Source: an uncultured Oscillospiraceae bacterium
Lineage (GTDB): Bacteria > Bacillota > Clostridia > Oscillospirales > Acutalibacteraceae
Length of the DNA: 48,253 bases
Direction of reading: 5' to 3'
Assembly (NCBI GenBank): GCA_905211675.1
Contig: CAJMBP010000001.1
Coordinates: forward strand, 1-48,253
Shown here: one piece after another, positions 15,152-24,346 of the stretch
Position numbering within the stretch: the stretch's first letter is position 1
How the letters are laid out: every line of letters begins with the position of its first letter
The notes under the pieces: model-generated
Database searches by the model: none
Seen by the model: the letters and a program-made list of their open reading frames with translations, nothing else
What the model was told of the DNA's origin: nothing
Made by a program: the position numbers and the translations under genes

Positions 15152-16327
15152 TTAAATCTTTCTAGCCACGCCGCTGCTCTTTGCCGCTTCGGCAACTGCT
15201 GCCGCTACGGCAGGTGCTATACGCTTATCGAAAGCCTTTGGCAATATGTAATCAGCGGCAAGCTCTGTTTCATCTACGAGCGATGCTATGGCGTATGATG
15301 CGGCGGTAAGCATTTCTTTGTTAATGTCGGAAGCCCGCACATCTAACGCTCCGCGGAAAATACCGGGAAAAGCCAACACATTGTTTATCTGATTTGCAAA
15401 ATCGGATCTTCCCGTTCCTACTACGCACGCACCGCCGGCAAGTGCCTCGTCGGGCATAATTTCGGGCACGGGGTTTGCCATAGGAAATACTACCGATTTT
15501 TCATTCATAGACGCTATCATTTCACGCGTTACTATGTTAGGCGCCGACACGCCTATAAACACATCTGCCGAGCGCATAACATCGGCAAGAGTTCCCTTTT
15601 CACAGTTTGGATTGGTTTTTTCGGCAAGCTCGTTGTGCGCATTGCTTAAATTAGGCATACCCTTGTAAATTGCACCCTGTTTGTCGCACATAATAAGATT
15701 TTTAACGCCTAAATCAAGCAAATGCTCGCCTATGGCAGTGCCTGCGGCACCCGCACCGTTAATAACACATTTAATTTGGGTAATTTTTTTGCCTACAACC
15801 TTAAGCGCGTTAAGCAAAGCCGCCGCCACTACAACCGCAGTACCGTGCTGGTCGTCGTGAAAAACGGGTATATCGCAAATTTCTTTAAGCCTGCGTTCAA
15901 TTTCGAAGCAACGGGGTGCGGCTATATCCTCAAGGTTTATTCCGCCGAACGAGCCCGAAAGCAGATAAACGGTCCGCACAATTTCATCAATATCCTGAGT
16001 TTTTATGCAAAGCGGAAAAGCGTCAACCCCTGCAAATTCTTTAAATAAAACGCACTTACCCTCCATAACGGGCATACCTGCTTCTGCCCCTATGTCACCC
16101 AAGCCCAATACCGCAGAGCCGTCGGTTATAACCGCCACCATATTGCCGCGGCGTGTAAGCTCATACGACTTGTTTATATCCTTTTGAATTTCGAGGCAGG
16201 GTTCGGCAACACCGGGTGTGTATGCAAGCGACAGCTGCTTACTGTCGGTAACAGGTGTGCGTGATGCAACCTCAATTTTACCCTGCCATTCATAATGCTT
16301 TTTTAAAGATTCTTTTCTGATATCCAT
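15152..16327 (-). CDS. Malic enzyme (malate to pyruvate, NAD(P)-dependent)
   Basis: About 391 residues, the short bacterial type without a phosphotransacetylase tail. It oxidatively decarboxylates malate to pyruvate, yielding NAD(P)H. Motifs: LAYTPGVAEPC, GNMVAVITDGSAVLGLGDIG, metal-binding NLEDIAAPRCFEIE and FHDDQHGTA, and a Rossmann motif INGAGAAGTAIGEHL. The cofactor preference cannot be read safely. The start ATG 16327 is preferred over an in-frame GTG at 16336 because GGTGG lies 5 nt before the ATG. It is 30 bp behind the small orphan gene and probably shares its promoter. Confidence 0.95.
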   Translation of the reverse strand: MDIRKESLKKHYEWQGKIEVASRTPVTDSKQLSLAYTPGVAEPCLEIQKDINKSYELTRRGNMVAVITDGSAVLGLGDIGAEAGMPVMEGKCVLFKEFAGVDAFPLCIKTQDIDEIVRTVYLLSGSFGGINLEDIAAPRCFEIERRLKEICDIPVFHDDQHGTAVVVAAALLNALKVVGKKITQIKCVINGAGAAGTAIGEHLLDLGVKNLIMCDKQGAIYKGMPNLSNAHNELAEKTNPNCEKGTLADVMRSADVFIGVSAPNIVTREMIASMNEKSVVFPMANPVPEIMPDEALAGGACVVGTGRSDFANQINNVLAFPGIFRGALDVRASDINKEMLTAASYAIASLVDETELAADYILPKAFDKRIAPAVAAAVAEAAKSSGVARKI

Positions 16328-16357
16328 TTGTACCACCGAAAAAATAAATGCCTTGCT

Positions 16358-16588
16358 TTAATGAGCCTTGCGCCATTCCTCTGCCTTGCTTGCAGACAGC
16401 CTTGTAATATTCTCGTTCGGGTGAATGGAATCAACCCCGCCGTTCACATAAATAAAATATTTTCCGTTTTCGGTAACATAAAGGCTTTCCTCGTAACCGT
16501 CGGTATCGCCGAAAGTGCCGTATGTATGTTTTTTAACAAGCGAAGCCGTGTCGGTATCGTATTCAACCTTACATATAATTTTTTTCAT
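16358..16588 (-). CDS. Small conserved-looking protein of unknown function
   Basis: 76 residues from ATG 16588, chosen for the AAGGAGA site just upstream; an in-frame upstream start (16618) overlaps the promoter and lacks a site. The sequence is MKKIICKVEYDTDTA at the start, then GDTDGYEESLYVTENGKYFIYVNGG and SASKAEEW near the end. It looks like a compact beta-rich protein. No catalytic motif, signal peptide or membrane helix. The family is not recognised with certainty. It precedes the malic enzyme gene in what looks like a two-gene operon, but a functional link is not implied. Confidence 0.7.
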   Translation of the reverse strand: MKKIICKVEYDTDTASLVKKHTYGTFGDTDGYEESLYVTENGKYFIYVNGGVDSIHPNENITRLSASKAEEWRKAH

Positions 16589-16616
16589 ATTTAGAATCTC
16601 CTTTATTTTTTCATAC

Positions 16617-16645
16617 ATTATACATTATATTGCAAAAAAATTCAA
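16617..16645 (-). promoter_or_regulatory. Promoter of the orphan/malic enzyme unit
   Basis: Minus strand TTGAAT (16645-16640) and TATAAT (16622-16617), 17-bp spacer. A second TATAAT copy lies 7 bp upstream (16629-16624). Confidence 0.65.
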
Positions 16646-16654
16646 CCAAAAACT

Positions 16655-16688
16655 AAAAGGGATGTAAAACTGTTTTTACACCCCTTTT
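16655..16688. terminator. Terminator downstream of the alpha-mannosidase gene
   Basis: AAAAGGG-A-TGTAAAA (16655-16669) pairs with TTTTACACCCCTTTT (16674-16688) with one A-C mismatch. It lies directly after the mannosidase stop codon. Confidence 0.75.
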
Positions 16689-16691
16689 ATG

Positions 16692-19600
16692 TTATCTTGT
16701 GAATTTAAGTGTTATTATCTCAAAATTAGACACCGGAACTGTAACCTTGTTGTCGCTAAACTCAAGTTCTTCAATCTGATTTTCCATAAGGTCGCACAAA
16801 TATGCCTTTTTAAAGCCCTCTGCAACAGTAACCGTTGCGTTTGCACGGCGGTTAAACGCATCGTACATACGAACTATCATACCGTCATCGTCTTCGGCCT
16901 TTTTAACGGTTTCAACAATTACATTTGCCCTGTCGCATGAAACGAGTGAAAACTCGTCGGCAAGCGCGCCCTTGTTTGCGCAAACCTGCGCTACGGTGAA
17001 GGGTTGATTAAGAGCATAAGCCTCGTTGATAACGCCCGCTTCACGGAAATCGCCTTCATAAGCCATAATTGAATATGTAAGCTTATGGGCACCCTGATCG
17101 GCTTCTTCATTCGGGTACTGACTGCACTTAAGCACGGTTAATTTCATTGTGCTGCCCTCGGTGTTAAAACCGTATTTGCAATCGTTAAGCAGTCCTACTC
17201 CGTAACCGTTTTCGGCAACCGTTACCCATTTATGAGCGCAAACCTCGAACTTTGCCTGATCCCAGCTGGTGTTGCCGTGTGTCGGGCGCTCAATATGACC
17301 GAACTGCGTTTCATAGGTAGCGGTATTGGCGTGAACATCTACCGGGAATGCCACTTTAAGCACCTGATTACGCTCGTGCCAATCAATGTCGGTGTCAAAG
17401 TCAATACGGTCTGTATCCGAATAGAGCCATATATTTTGTATTATTTCGGAATCAAGATATTTTTTAACAACCCTAAAGCCCGCACGACTACCGTCGGTAA
17501 CGGGTGTAATTTGAGCCTCGTCGTCTAACACCCATTTCTTTTGCTTGTAATAATCGGTAATTTCCCAGTTGTCATACAGACGCGGAAAATCTTCAAAAGC
17601 CTGAAATTCGTTGCCGTATTCGCCCGATTTAAACACCTGACGGTTTGCAGATTTATCAAACAATTCGGCAATTCTGCCTGCGTTGTCAAGCGTCATCTTA
17701 TAAAATTTGTTTTCGGCGGTAAGTCCGTTTACAGCAACCCGACACTCATCGTTAAATTTATTTACAACCTTCCAGCCAAAAGCAGGAATTGCTTCTGTAA
17801 GTTCTACCGTCTTACCGCCTACCGTTGCAATGCCGCTACGCTCAAAGCCTGAAGGATTGTAAACAAGCAGACCGCCGTCGGTAGTAATATTCTTTGCGAT
17901 AACGCCGATTTTTTCGTTTATAACACCGTCGGTATATTCGGCAATTTCTTTATAGTCAACATCGGTGCCGTCATAAACATCTTTAATGGAAGAGCCGGGT
18001 ATAATATCGTGGAACTGATTATGCAAAACACGGTTCCAATTATTATAAAGACCCTTTGCGTCATATTCGCTGCCGAGCATTAAGCCGATATACGAAAGGC
18101 CTTCTGCCTTACCTAACGCCTGTTCGCTCTTGCGGTTGCCGCGCTTGTTTTTTGCCATAGAGGTATATGTGCCGCGGTGCAATTCAAGGTAAAGCTCGCC
18201 TACCCACTTTGGTGTGCGTTTTAGTTTTTTGCACGATTCGTCAAATTCTTCACGCTTTTTGTCAAGGTGCTCTATCAAAGTAGGCAATTTTGTAACAGGC
18301 ATACCCGGAATACCCTTTGCCATACGGCGCTGATTTTCGAGCATTTCTTTGGTGGGGCCACCGCCGCCGTCACCGAAACCGTAGGTTGAAAGCGCACGGT
18401 GCGAATACTGCTTTTCAATAAATTTATTCCATGTGCCCTTAATCTCGCTCGGTGTAAGATGCCCAACATAGGTGGTATATCTGTCAGGTTCGATACCCTT
18501 GTAATTTTGCGCAGTTATAAAGTTTGTGAAAATCTCGGTCCCGTCAAGGCCCTCCCACATAAAGCAGTCAACCGGCATGGTGTTGGTTTCATTCCAAGAA
18601 ATTTTCGATGTTACAAAATGGCGGATACCCGATTTTTTAAGTATTTGCGGAATAGCCGCAGAATAACCGAAAACATCGGGCAAAAACAGTATTTTATTGT
18701 CAACGCCGAATTCGTCTTTAAAGAACCTCTTGCCCTGATAAATCTGACGAACAAGACTTTCACCGCTTATAAGGTTGCAGTCTGCCTCAACATACATAGC
18801 GCCTTCGGGTTCCCATCTGCCCTCTTTTACAAGCTGCTTTAATTCCTCATACTTTTCGGGAGCTTCTTCTTTAAGATAGCGGTAAAGCTCGGGCTGAGAA
18901 AGCATAAACTTGTATTCGGGGTATTTTTTCATAAGCGCCAGAGCGTTTGTAAAGCTGCGCTGAATTTTCTCTCTTGTTTGAGCGCGTGCCCAAAGCCACT
19001 CGATGTCGATGTGGGTGTGGGCTATGCAGTCAACAATCGGCTTGCCCTCTTCGGTGCAGATTTTTTCGTAAAATTCCTCTTCGATAAAATCTACGGCACG
19101 GCTTACGCTTGCCTTATATTCATCACTGTAAGGCTTACGGAAATCAATAAGGTTACAGGTCTGCTCTAAAACAGGTATAATTATTTCATGGGCGTCTTCA
19201 TTTTGACGGTGCATCATAAACACATCATAGGGCACCCTTATGTCATAATAAAGCTGTTCGCTTTTTTCATCAAGCTCATACATGGCCATGTGAAGCGGAA
19301 CGTTGTTTTTAATAAGACCCAAGTAAAAATAGTTATACATTGTATATTCGGTATCGGGCTCTAAATAAATCTCGGTGTGATTTGTGTCGACGCCCTGAAC
19401 CATTTCGCCGTTTAAATATATTATGCCCTGCGGATTTGTGCCGTCCCACTCGCCCTCAAAGCCTGTGGTGCACTTTATGTAGTAAGAGGTATTTTCTTTT
19501 TTCGGGGGAGTCTTAAAGCTTGCGCGAAGCCAGTAGTGCGCGTCTCTTCCGGTCATTTTGGTGTCGGCAGTAAAGGGCTGCCAACCGCTTTCGGGAAAAG

Positions 19601-19721
19601 AATTATCGGTTTTGTAACCGCACTTAACATACTCAACGCCCTCAAGGTCGTAAAGCTTTATATTGGCAAACTGCCTGAGCTTTTGCCAGCTTATTCTGAT
19701 TTTTTCATCAACGAATGACAT
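16692..19721 (-). CDS. Alpha-mannosidase (GH38)
   Basis: 1009 residues from ATG 19721, supported by GAAAGGCGG 7 nt upstream; an upstream in-frame TTG is ignored. A cytosolic enzyme (no signal peptide) that hydrolyses terminal alpha-mannose from imported glycans. The N-terminal beta domain (about 1-225) precedes the catalytic domain, with zinc-binding HTHIDIEWLW at about 235-244, the nucleophile aspartate near residue 349 in LPDVFGYSAAIPQI, and HNQFHDIIPGSS near 570. The middle and C-terminal beta domains are complete. It is divergent from an AraC regulator and near a GH130 phosphorylase, so a mannose-glycan utilisation locus is likely. Confidence 0.96.
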   Translation of the reverse strand: MSFVDEKIRISWQKLRQFANIKLYDLEGVEYVKCGYKTDNSFPESGWQPFTADTKMTGRDAHYWLRASFKTPPKKENTSYYIKCTTGFEGEWDGTNPQGIIYLNGEMVQGVDTNHTEIYLEPDTEYTMYNYFYLGLIKNNVPLHMAMYELDEKSEQLYYDIRVPYDVFMMHRQNEDAHEIIIPVLEQTCNLIDFRKPYSDEYKASVSRAVDFIEEEFYEKICTEEGKPIVDCIAHTHIDIEWLWARAQTREKIQRSFTNALALMKKYPEYKFMLSQPELYRYLKEEAPEKYEELKQLVKEGRWEPEGAMYVEADCNLISGESLVRQIYQGKRFFKDEFGVDNKILFLPDVFGYSAAIPQILKKSGIRHFVTSKISWNETNTMPVDCFMWEGLDGTEIFTNFITAQNYKGIEPDRYTTYVGHLTPSEIKGTWNKFIEKQYSHRALSTYGFGDGGGGPTKEMLENQRRMAKGIPGMPVTKLPTLIEHLDKKREEFDESCKKLKRTPKWVGELYLELHRGTYTSMAKNKRGNRKSEQALGKAEGLSYIGLMLGSEYDAKGLYNNWNRVLHNQFHDIIPGSSIKDVYDGTDVDYKEIAEYTDGVINEKIGVIAKNITTDGGLLVYNPSGFERSGIATVGGKTVELTEAIPAFGWKVVNKFNDECRVAVNGLTAENKFYKMTLDNAGRIAELFDKSANRQVFKSGEYGNEFQAFEDFPRLYDNWEITDYYKQKKWVLDDEAQITPVTDGSRAGFRVVKKYLDSEIIQNIWLYSDTDRIDFDTDIDWHERNQVLKVAFPVDVHANTATYETQFGHIERPTHGNTSWDQAKFEVCAHKWVTVAENGYGVGLLNDCKYGFNTEGSTMKLTVLKCSQYPNEEADQGAHKLTYSIMAYEGDFREAGVINEAYALNQPFTVAQVCANKGALADEFSLVSCDRANVIVETVKKAEDDDGMIVRMYDAFNRRANATVTVAEGFKKAYLCDLMENQIEELEFSDNKVTVPVSNFEIITLKFTR

Positions 19722-19759
19722 TTTAAAACCGCCTTTCAAAACTATTGTTCTGTGACTTC

Positions 19760-19806
19760 ATTTTAGCATATATGCTATTGAAAAACAATCGCTAATGTGA
19801 TATTAT
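19760..19806. promoter_or_regulatory. Divergent promoters for GH38 and AraC, with palindrome
   Basis: Rightward: TTGAAA 19778-19783 and TATTAT 19801-19806, 17-bp spacer. Leftward: TTGTTT 19788-19783 and TAAAAT 19765-19760, 17-bp spacer. The -35 elements overlap. A perfect 14-bp palindrome, TAGCATATATGCTA (19764-19777), occupies the leftward spacer and may be a regulator site. Confidence 0.65.
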
Positions 19807-19838
19807 AGTTATGGTATTTTGATATTAGGAGCAATATT

Positions 19839-20681
19839 ATGAACCCGAAATTTCTTACCGACGATTATGAATTTAACGGAAAGCTTGAGTGCTTATACCG
19901 ATATGTTTACAGTGACACCGAAAACTTCGACCCCCATTACCACGAATTTTACGAGTTTTTTCTTATTTTAGACGGCAATGCCTTACATTTAATAAACAAC
20001 ACAAAGATACCGCTTACAAAGGGTAGTCTTGTATTTATACGCCCAAACGACATTCACGATTATGTTTGCATAAATTCAGAGCCGTTTTCATTGCTTAATA
20101 TTTCTTTTACAAAAAATACTGCCGAACAGATTTTTAATTTTTTGGGTGAAGGGTTTCCGAGCAGGCAGCTTACCGAATCGGCCGTTCCGCCCGAAATTCA
20201 CCTGAACGAATACGAATTCAGGCGTTTTAACAATCGAATTGCAAGCATTAAGGCCATAAATCCGCAAAATACCGAACAGCTTAAAACAGCGCTGCGCACA
20301 TTTCTTTTTGATATATTCATACGGTATTTTTCGTCGGATGAACAAGCACACGAGGATATGCCGATTTGGTTAGAGCAAATGTGCGATAAAATTAAAAAAA
20401 ACGGAAACTTCGCCTTAGGCTCGGATTATTTTTTCAGTCTTTCGGACAAAAGCCGTGAACACATATCACGTTGCTTAAAAAAGCACACGGGCATGACGGT
20501 TACCGAATACATAAACTCAATCAGGCTTAATTATATTGCAAATATGCTGCGTAACTCAAATTTCAGTATTTCGAGCATAATTTTTGACAGCGGTTTTAAT
20601 AACATCAGCTGGGCATGCGAACAGTTTAAAGAAAAATACGGCGTTTCGATGCGTGAATACCGAAACAATGCAAAAAATTAG
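19839..20681 (+). CDS. AraC-family regulator of the mannosidase locus
   Basis: 280 residues. N-terminal cupin sensor (about 10-100) with FDPHYHEFYEFFLILDG and IFIRPNDIHDYV-like strands; the C-terminal 100 residues hold two helix-turn-helix motifs (SDKSREHISRCLKKHTGMTVTEYIN and SSIIFDSGFNNISWACEQFKEKYG). The AGGAG site precedes the ATG by 7 nt. Being divergent from the GH38 gene with overlapping promoters, it most likely activates the mannosidase in response to a sugar. Closed by a strong terminator. Confidence 0.9.
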   Translation: MNPKFLTDDYEFNGKLECLYRYVYSDTENFDPHYHEFYEFFLILDGNALHLINNTKIPLTKGSLVFIRPNDIHDYVCINSEPFSLLNISFTKNTAEQIFNFLGEGFPSRQLTESAVPPEIHLNEYEFRRFNNRIASIKAINPQNTEQLKTALRTFLFDIFIRYFSSDEQAHEDMPIWLEQMCDKIKKNGNFALGSDYFFSLSDKSREHISRCLKKHTGMTVTEYINSIRLNYIANMLRNSNFSISSIIFDSGFNNISWACEQFKEKYGVSMREYRNNAKN

Positions 20682-20682
20682 C

Positions 20683-20718
20683 AAAACTCCCGACAATTGC
20701 CTAATTGTCGGGAGTTTT
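20683..20718. terminator. Strong bidirectional terminator
   Basis: Perfect 16-bp stem, AAAACTCCCGACAATT with its complement across loop GCCT. Serves the convergent AraC and GH130 genes. Confidence 0.94.
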
Positions 20719-20721
20719 TAA

Positions 20722-21711
20722 TTAAAATGAATTTTCTTTTGTGAATTTAATAAGCTCGTCAACGGTAGAAAATGCCAAGCCCACAACGGTGTCTGCCGCG
20801 CCATAGTAAAGTGCTATTCTGCCTGTATCGGCATCGCACAGTGTTGATACGGGAAAAACAACATTGGGCACATCTCCGATGCGCTCATATTGCTCACGCG
20901 GGCTTAAAACATAGTGCTTTGTGCGGTAAAGCACCTTTGTAGGATCGTCGCGGTCAAGCAACGCCGCACCCACCATATAAAGCAGACCGTTACAGGTTCC
21001 CCTTACGCCGTGATAGATAAGCAGCCAACCCTCATCGGTTTCTATAGGTGTGGGACCGCCGCCGATTTTTGAATTCTGCCAACCCGTAGCCGGACTCATA
21101 ACAAGGCGATGCTTGCCCCAATAAACCAAATCGGGACTCTCGCTGCTGTATATGCTGCCATTACCCGGTGCGCCGTGGCCCGCCTCGCTGGGGCGTGAAA
21201 GCATAAAATATTTACCGTTTATTTTTCTCGGAAACAATACGCCGTTGCGGTTATAGGGCAAAAACGCATTTTCCATTCGATAAAATTTTTCAAAATCATC
21301 GGTATATGCCATTCCGATTGTCGGGTCCCAATTTGACATACCGGTGCACCAAATTATGTAATATCTGCCGTCAATTTCACAAATACGCGGGTCATAACCG
21401 TAAACATAGGGTACGCCTTCGATTGTGTTTTCAAATTGCAACGGTTCATCGTCTATTTGCCAGTGTATGCCGTCCGTACTTTTGCCTTTATGAAGCTTGG
21501 GTATCCAGTCGGTACGGTCGCAACGGAATATTCCTCTGAATTCACCCTTGTATGCTACTACCGAGCTGTTAAACAGGCTGTTTGCTTTTTTTACATCTTT
21601 GTAGGTCAGTATGGGGTTATCGCTGTATCTCCAAAAAATGTCATCACAGCCTGCAGGTCTGTCCTGCCAGGGCATATTCGGTATTGACCTGCCGTTTATT
21701 ACCTTTGCCAT
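20722..21711 (-). CDS. GH130 beta-mannoside phosphorylase
   Basis: 329 residues, the length of the GH130_2-type enzymes that phosphorolyse beta-1,4-mannosyl bonds (mannooligosaccharides or Man-GlcNAc) to alpha-mannose-1-phosphate. The five-bladed propeller start SDNPILTYKDV, the phosphate- and sugar-contacting RCDRTDWIPKLHKGKSTDGIHW, and the catalytic aspartate at residue 107 in YGYDPRI are present, with IYHGV and LYYGAADTVVGLA near the end. Cytosolic. GGAGG ribosome-binding site. With the nearby GH38 alpha-mannosidase it suggests trimming of N-glycan-like mannose structures; the exact substrate cannot be read. Confidence 0.9.
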   Translation of the reverse strand: MAKVINGRSIPNMPWQDRPAGCDDIFWRYSDNPILTYKDVKKANSLFNSSVVAYKGEFRGIFRCDRTDWIPKLHKGKSTDGIHWQIDDEPLQFENTIEGVPYVYGYDPRICEIDGRYYIIWCTGMSNWDPTIGMAYTDDFEKFYRMENAFLPYNRNGVLFPRKINGKYFMLSRPSEAGHGAPGNGSIYSSESPDLVYWGKHRLVMSPATGWQNSKIGGGPTPIETDEGWLLIYHGVRGTCNGLLYMVGAALLDRDDPTKVLYRTKHYVLSPREQYERIGDVPNVVFPVSTLCDADTGRIALYYGAADTVVGLAFSTVDELIKFTKENSF

Positions 21712-21744
21712 AAAAAATCAGCCTCCGATATATTTTATAAGTTA

Positions 21745-21773
21745 AATATATCAGAAGCCGATACCAATAACAA
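21745..21773 (-). promoter_or_regulatory. Putative promoter of the GH130 gene
   Basis: Minus strand TTGTTA (21773-21768) and TATATT (21750-21745), 17-bp spacer, about 33 bp before the ATG. Imperfect hexamers. Confidence 0.5.
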
Positions 21774-21797
21774 GAATTATTTTTACTAAACAGGGAA

Positions 21798-22601
21798 TTA
21801 TTTTGCCGTTTTTGCGTATTCGCTCGGCGTAACGCCGTAAAGCTTTTTAAACCGCTTGGTAAAGTTACGAACACCCGTAAAACCGCTTTCTAAACAGGCG
21901 TCTATAACGCTGTTACCGTTTCTGAGCAATTTTTTTGCATAACTGAAACGGCATTCGGCAAGATAATCGGTAAAACAAACGCCGGTCCGCCGCTTAAACT
22001 CGCGGCTGAAATACGACGGTGAAATATGAAACCTTTGACTTATAATGTCAAGGGTAATTTTATTTCTGAAATTTATATTTATATACCCAATAGCCTGAGA
22101 AACGCTGTCGCCCGAATTATTGCCGACTGCATTTTTTGCCCTGCGCCCAAAAAGATTAACAATTATAAGTTCTGTAAGATTTTTTAGCTGCAATTCGGCA
22201 TAATGGCCGTTTGCCGTAAAAATTTCAATCAGACGCTCAAAATCGCTGATGTTTTTTTCGCCGGCGTCTTTGACAATATCGGCTTTAAGTGAAGAAATCA
22301 AAGCCGAAATTTCAGGCGACATATCCTTCGAATAAAAATGCAGAGTGATTGTTTTTATGTTTTGCGCTTCAAAGCCATGGAAGTCCATAGGTGTAATAAA
22401 AACTATGTCTCCCCGCCTTACAGGGTAAGCGGCGCCGTTTATAAGATGCGTGCCCTGCCCCTCGGATATATATTCCAATTCATAAAAATCGTGCTGATGA
22501 AGCGGGTAATGTTTGTTTATCACATTACGGCAGACAAAAAAGTCACCGATTTTTACGCAGTCACCCTGATCATAAAAATAAGGTGTTTTCCTGTTTTTCA
22601 T
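21798..22601 (-). CDS. AraC-family regulator, cupin sensor
   Basis: 267 residues. Cupin part (about 15-90) with YPLHQHDFYELEYISEGQGTHLING and RRGDIVFITPMDFHGF; C-terminal double helix-turn-helix (LDIISQRFHISPSYFSREFKRRTG and VIDACLESGFTGVRNFTKRFKKLYGVTPSEY). It starts 5 bp after the stop of the ABC ATPase gene with no good ribosome-binding site, so translation is probably coupled to that operon. It also lies upstream of the GH130 gene and could regulate either neighbour. Which one is not decidable from sequence. Confidence 0.88.
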   Translation of the reverse strand: MKNRKTPYFYDQGDCVKIGDFFVCRNVINKHYPLHQHDFYELEYISEGQGTHLINGAAYPVRRGDIVFITPMDFHGFEAQNIKTITLHFYSKDMSPEISALISSLKADIVKDAGEKNISDFERLIEIFTANGHYAELQLKNLTELIIVNLFGRRAKNAVGNNSGDSVSQAIGYININFRNKITLDIISQRFHISPSYFSREFKRRTGVCFTDYLAECRFSYAKKLLRNGNSVIDACLESGFTGVRNFTKRFKKLYGVTPSEYAKTAK

Positions 22602-22606
22602 AACCG

Positions 22607-23401
22607 TTATGAAAGCAGCATACGGTCATTATTTAATTCTTCACCCGAAGAAATCTTGAACTTTTCAAGAAGGTCTGCCGTGGTAAGATTTTTCTTTTCT
22701 TCGCCCGAAACATCAAAAATAATTTTACCGTTGCTCATCATTACAATTCGGTTGCCTATACGAATGGCATCTGCCATATTATGGGTAATCATAATGGTTG
22801 TCAGGTTGTTTTCGGCAACTATTTCTTCGGTAATATCAAGCACCATTTTAGCGGTTTTAGGGTCAAGCGCCGCCGTGTGCTCATCAAGTAAAAGAAGCTT
22901 GGGCTTTTTGAGCGTCGCCATAAGAAGTGTAAGTGCCTGACGCTGACCGCCCGAGAGCAAGCCTACCTTTGAAGTGAGTCGGCTTTCAAGACCTAAATCA
23001 AGTTTTTTAAGTAATTCCTTATATTCCGCTTTTTCTTTTGAAGTAATACCGGATTTCAATGTGCGTGACATTCCTCGACGTGCCGCAAGCGCTAAGTTTT
23101 CATCAATTTGCATTGTGGCGGCAGTTCCGTTCATAGGGTCTTGGAAAACGCGCCCTAAATATTTTGCTCGTTTATACTCGGGCAACCTTGTAACATCGAC
23201 TCCGTCTATTATAATTTGTCCGCAATCAACGGGGTAAACGCCCGCTATCATATTAAGCATGGTTGATTTTCCCGCGCCGTTGCCGCCGATTACCGTGACA
23301 AAATCACCCTCATTAAGCGTAAGGTTGATGCCGTTAAGCGCTAATTTTTCATTAACCGTATTAGGATTGAATACCTTTGATACATTTTTAATTTCAAGCA
23401 T
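22607..23401 (-). CDS. ABC uptake transporter ATP-binding protein
   Basis: 265 residues from ATG 23401 (MLEIKNVSKVF), preceded by GGAGGTAAGG inside the end of the permease gene. Walker A GGNGAGKST, Q-loop VFQDP, signature LSGGQRQAL, and Walker B LLLLDEHTAALDP, where histidine replaces the usual proline (DEPTS becomes DEHTA), a variant common in this transporter class. The partner of the downstream-encoded ABC_sub_bind lipoprotein and permease; such systems carry aromatic amino acids in some Firmicutes (TrpXYZ-type). The substrate here is unproven. Confidence 0.88.
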   Translation of the reverse strand: MLEIKNVSKVFNPNTVNEKLALNGINLTLNEGDFVTVIGGNGAGKSTMLNMIAGVYPVDCGQIIIDGVDVTRLPEYKRAKYLGRVFQDPMNGTAATMQIDENLALAARRGMSRTLKSGITSKEKAEYKELLKKLDLGLESRLTSKVGLLSGGQRQALTLLMATLKKPKLLLLDEHTAALDPKTAKMVLDITEEIVAENNLTTIMITHNMADAIRIGNRIVMMSNGKIIFDVSGEEKKNLTTADLLEKFKISSGEELNNDRMLLS

Positions 23402-24323
23402 CTTCCTTACCTCCTGCCTTAATAACATTTGATTTTACAAGCTTGCTTTTCCAGAAAGGAATAGCAAGAAATACGGCAACTATTATTGCAGAAAGAAGTT
23501 TAAGCAGGTTTGCGTCAAATCCGAGCGTAATAACCGCTTGAACAACTATATAGTAAATCACCGAGCCAAGCACTACCGCAAGCAGTTTAAGGGCGAAGTT
23601 TTTAAATATTTTTCCAAATAACGCTTCACCTATAATAACTGCCGCAAGGCCTATTACGATTGCGCCGCGTCCCATATTTACATCGGCAAAGCCTTGATAC
23701 TGTGTAAGAAGGGCGCCCGAAAATGCAACAAGGCCGTTTGAAAGCATAAGCCCTAATATTTTATTAAAGTTTGTGTTTATTCCCTGTGCGCGGCTCATAT
23801 TTATGTTTGCGCCGGTGGCGCGTATAGAACAACCCATTTCTGTTCCGAAAAACCAATAAAGAACTGCTATAAGCACTATTATTATTATTCCTACCGTGAT
23901 AATAGGATTATGCATGGCAAAATCTTTTACCCATCTTAAAGAAATAAGAAGGTCGGTATTGTTAACATTTACCGATTGATTTGATTTTCCCAAAATTTTG
24001 AGATTTATTGAGTAAAGCGAAAGTTGAGAGAGAATTCCCGAAAGAATGGCGGGTATGCCCATAAACACATGAAAAACGCCCGTCATAAATCCCGTAAGTA
24101 TTCCGGCAATAAACGCCATAAGCATTGAAAGCCATAAATTCATTCCGCTTAATATGCACATAACACCAACGGCGCCGCCGGTTGCAAACGAACCGTCAAC
24201 CGTAAGGTCGGCAATATCAAGAATTCTGTATGTTATATAAATGCCGATTGCCATAATACCCCAGATAAGTCCTTGAGATATAGAACCCGGCAACGCATTT
24301 AACAGTTGAATAATAACACCCAT
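23394..24323 (-). CDS. ABC uptake transporter permease
   Basis: 309 residues with about eight to nine hydrophobic segments in the BPD_transp_2 (LivHM-like) arrangement: GSISQGLIWGIMAIGIYITYRILDIADLTVDGSF at the N-terminus and the GSVIYYIVVQAV segment near the end. Ends in a basic tail (KSKLVKSNVIKAGGKEDA) overlapping the ATPase start. Taken with the lipoprotein gene upstream it forms an ABC_sub_bind-type importer. An intercistronic hairpin separates it from the lipoprotein gene. Confidence 0.88.
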   Translation of the reverse strand: MGVIIQLLNALPGSISQGLIWGIMAIGIYITYRILDIADLTVDGSFATGGAVGVMCILSGMNLWLSMLMAFIAGILTGFMTGVFHVFMGIPAILSGILSQLSLYSINLKILGKSNQSVNVNNTDLLISLRWVKDFAMHNPIITVGIIIIVLIAVLYWFFGTEMGCSIRATGANINMSRAQGINTNFNKILGLMLSNGLVAFSGALLTQYQGFADVNMGRGAIVIGLAAVIIGEALFGKIFKNFALKLLAVVLGSVIYYIVVQAVITLGFDANLLKLLSAIIVAVFLAIPFWKSKLVKSNVIKAGGKEDA

Positions 24324-24346
24324 TTTTTTCTCCTAAAACAACAAGC

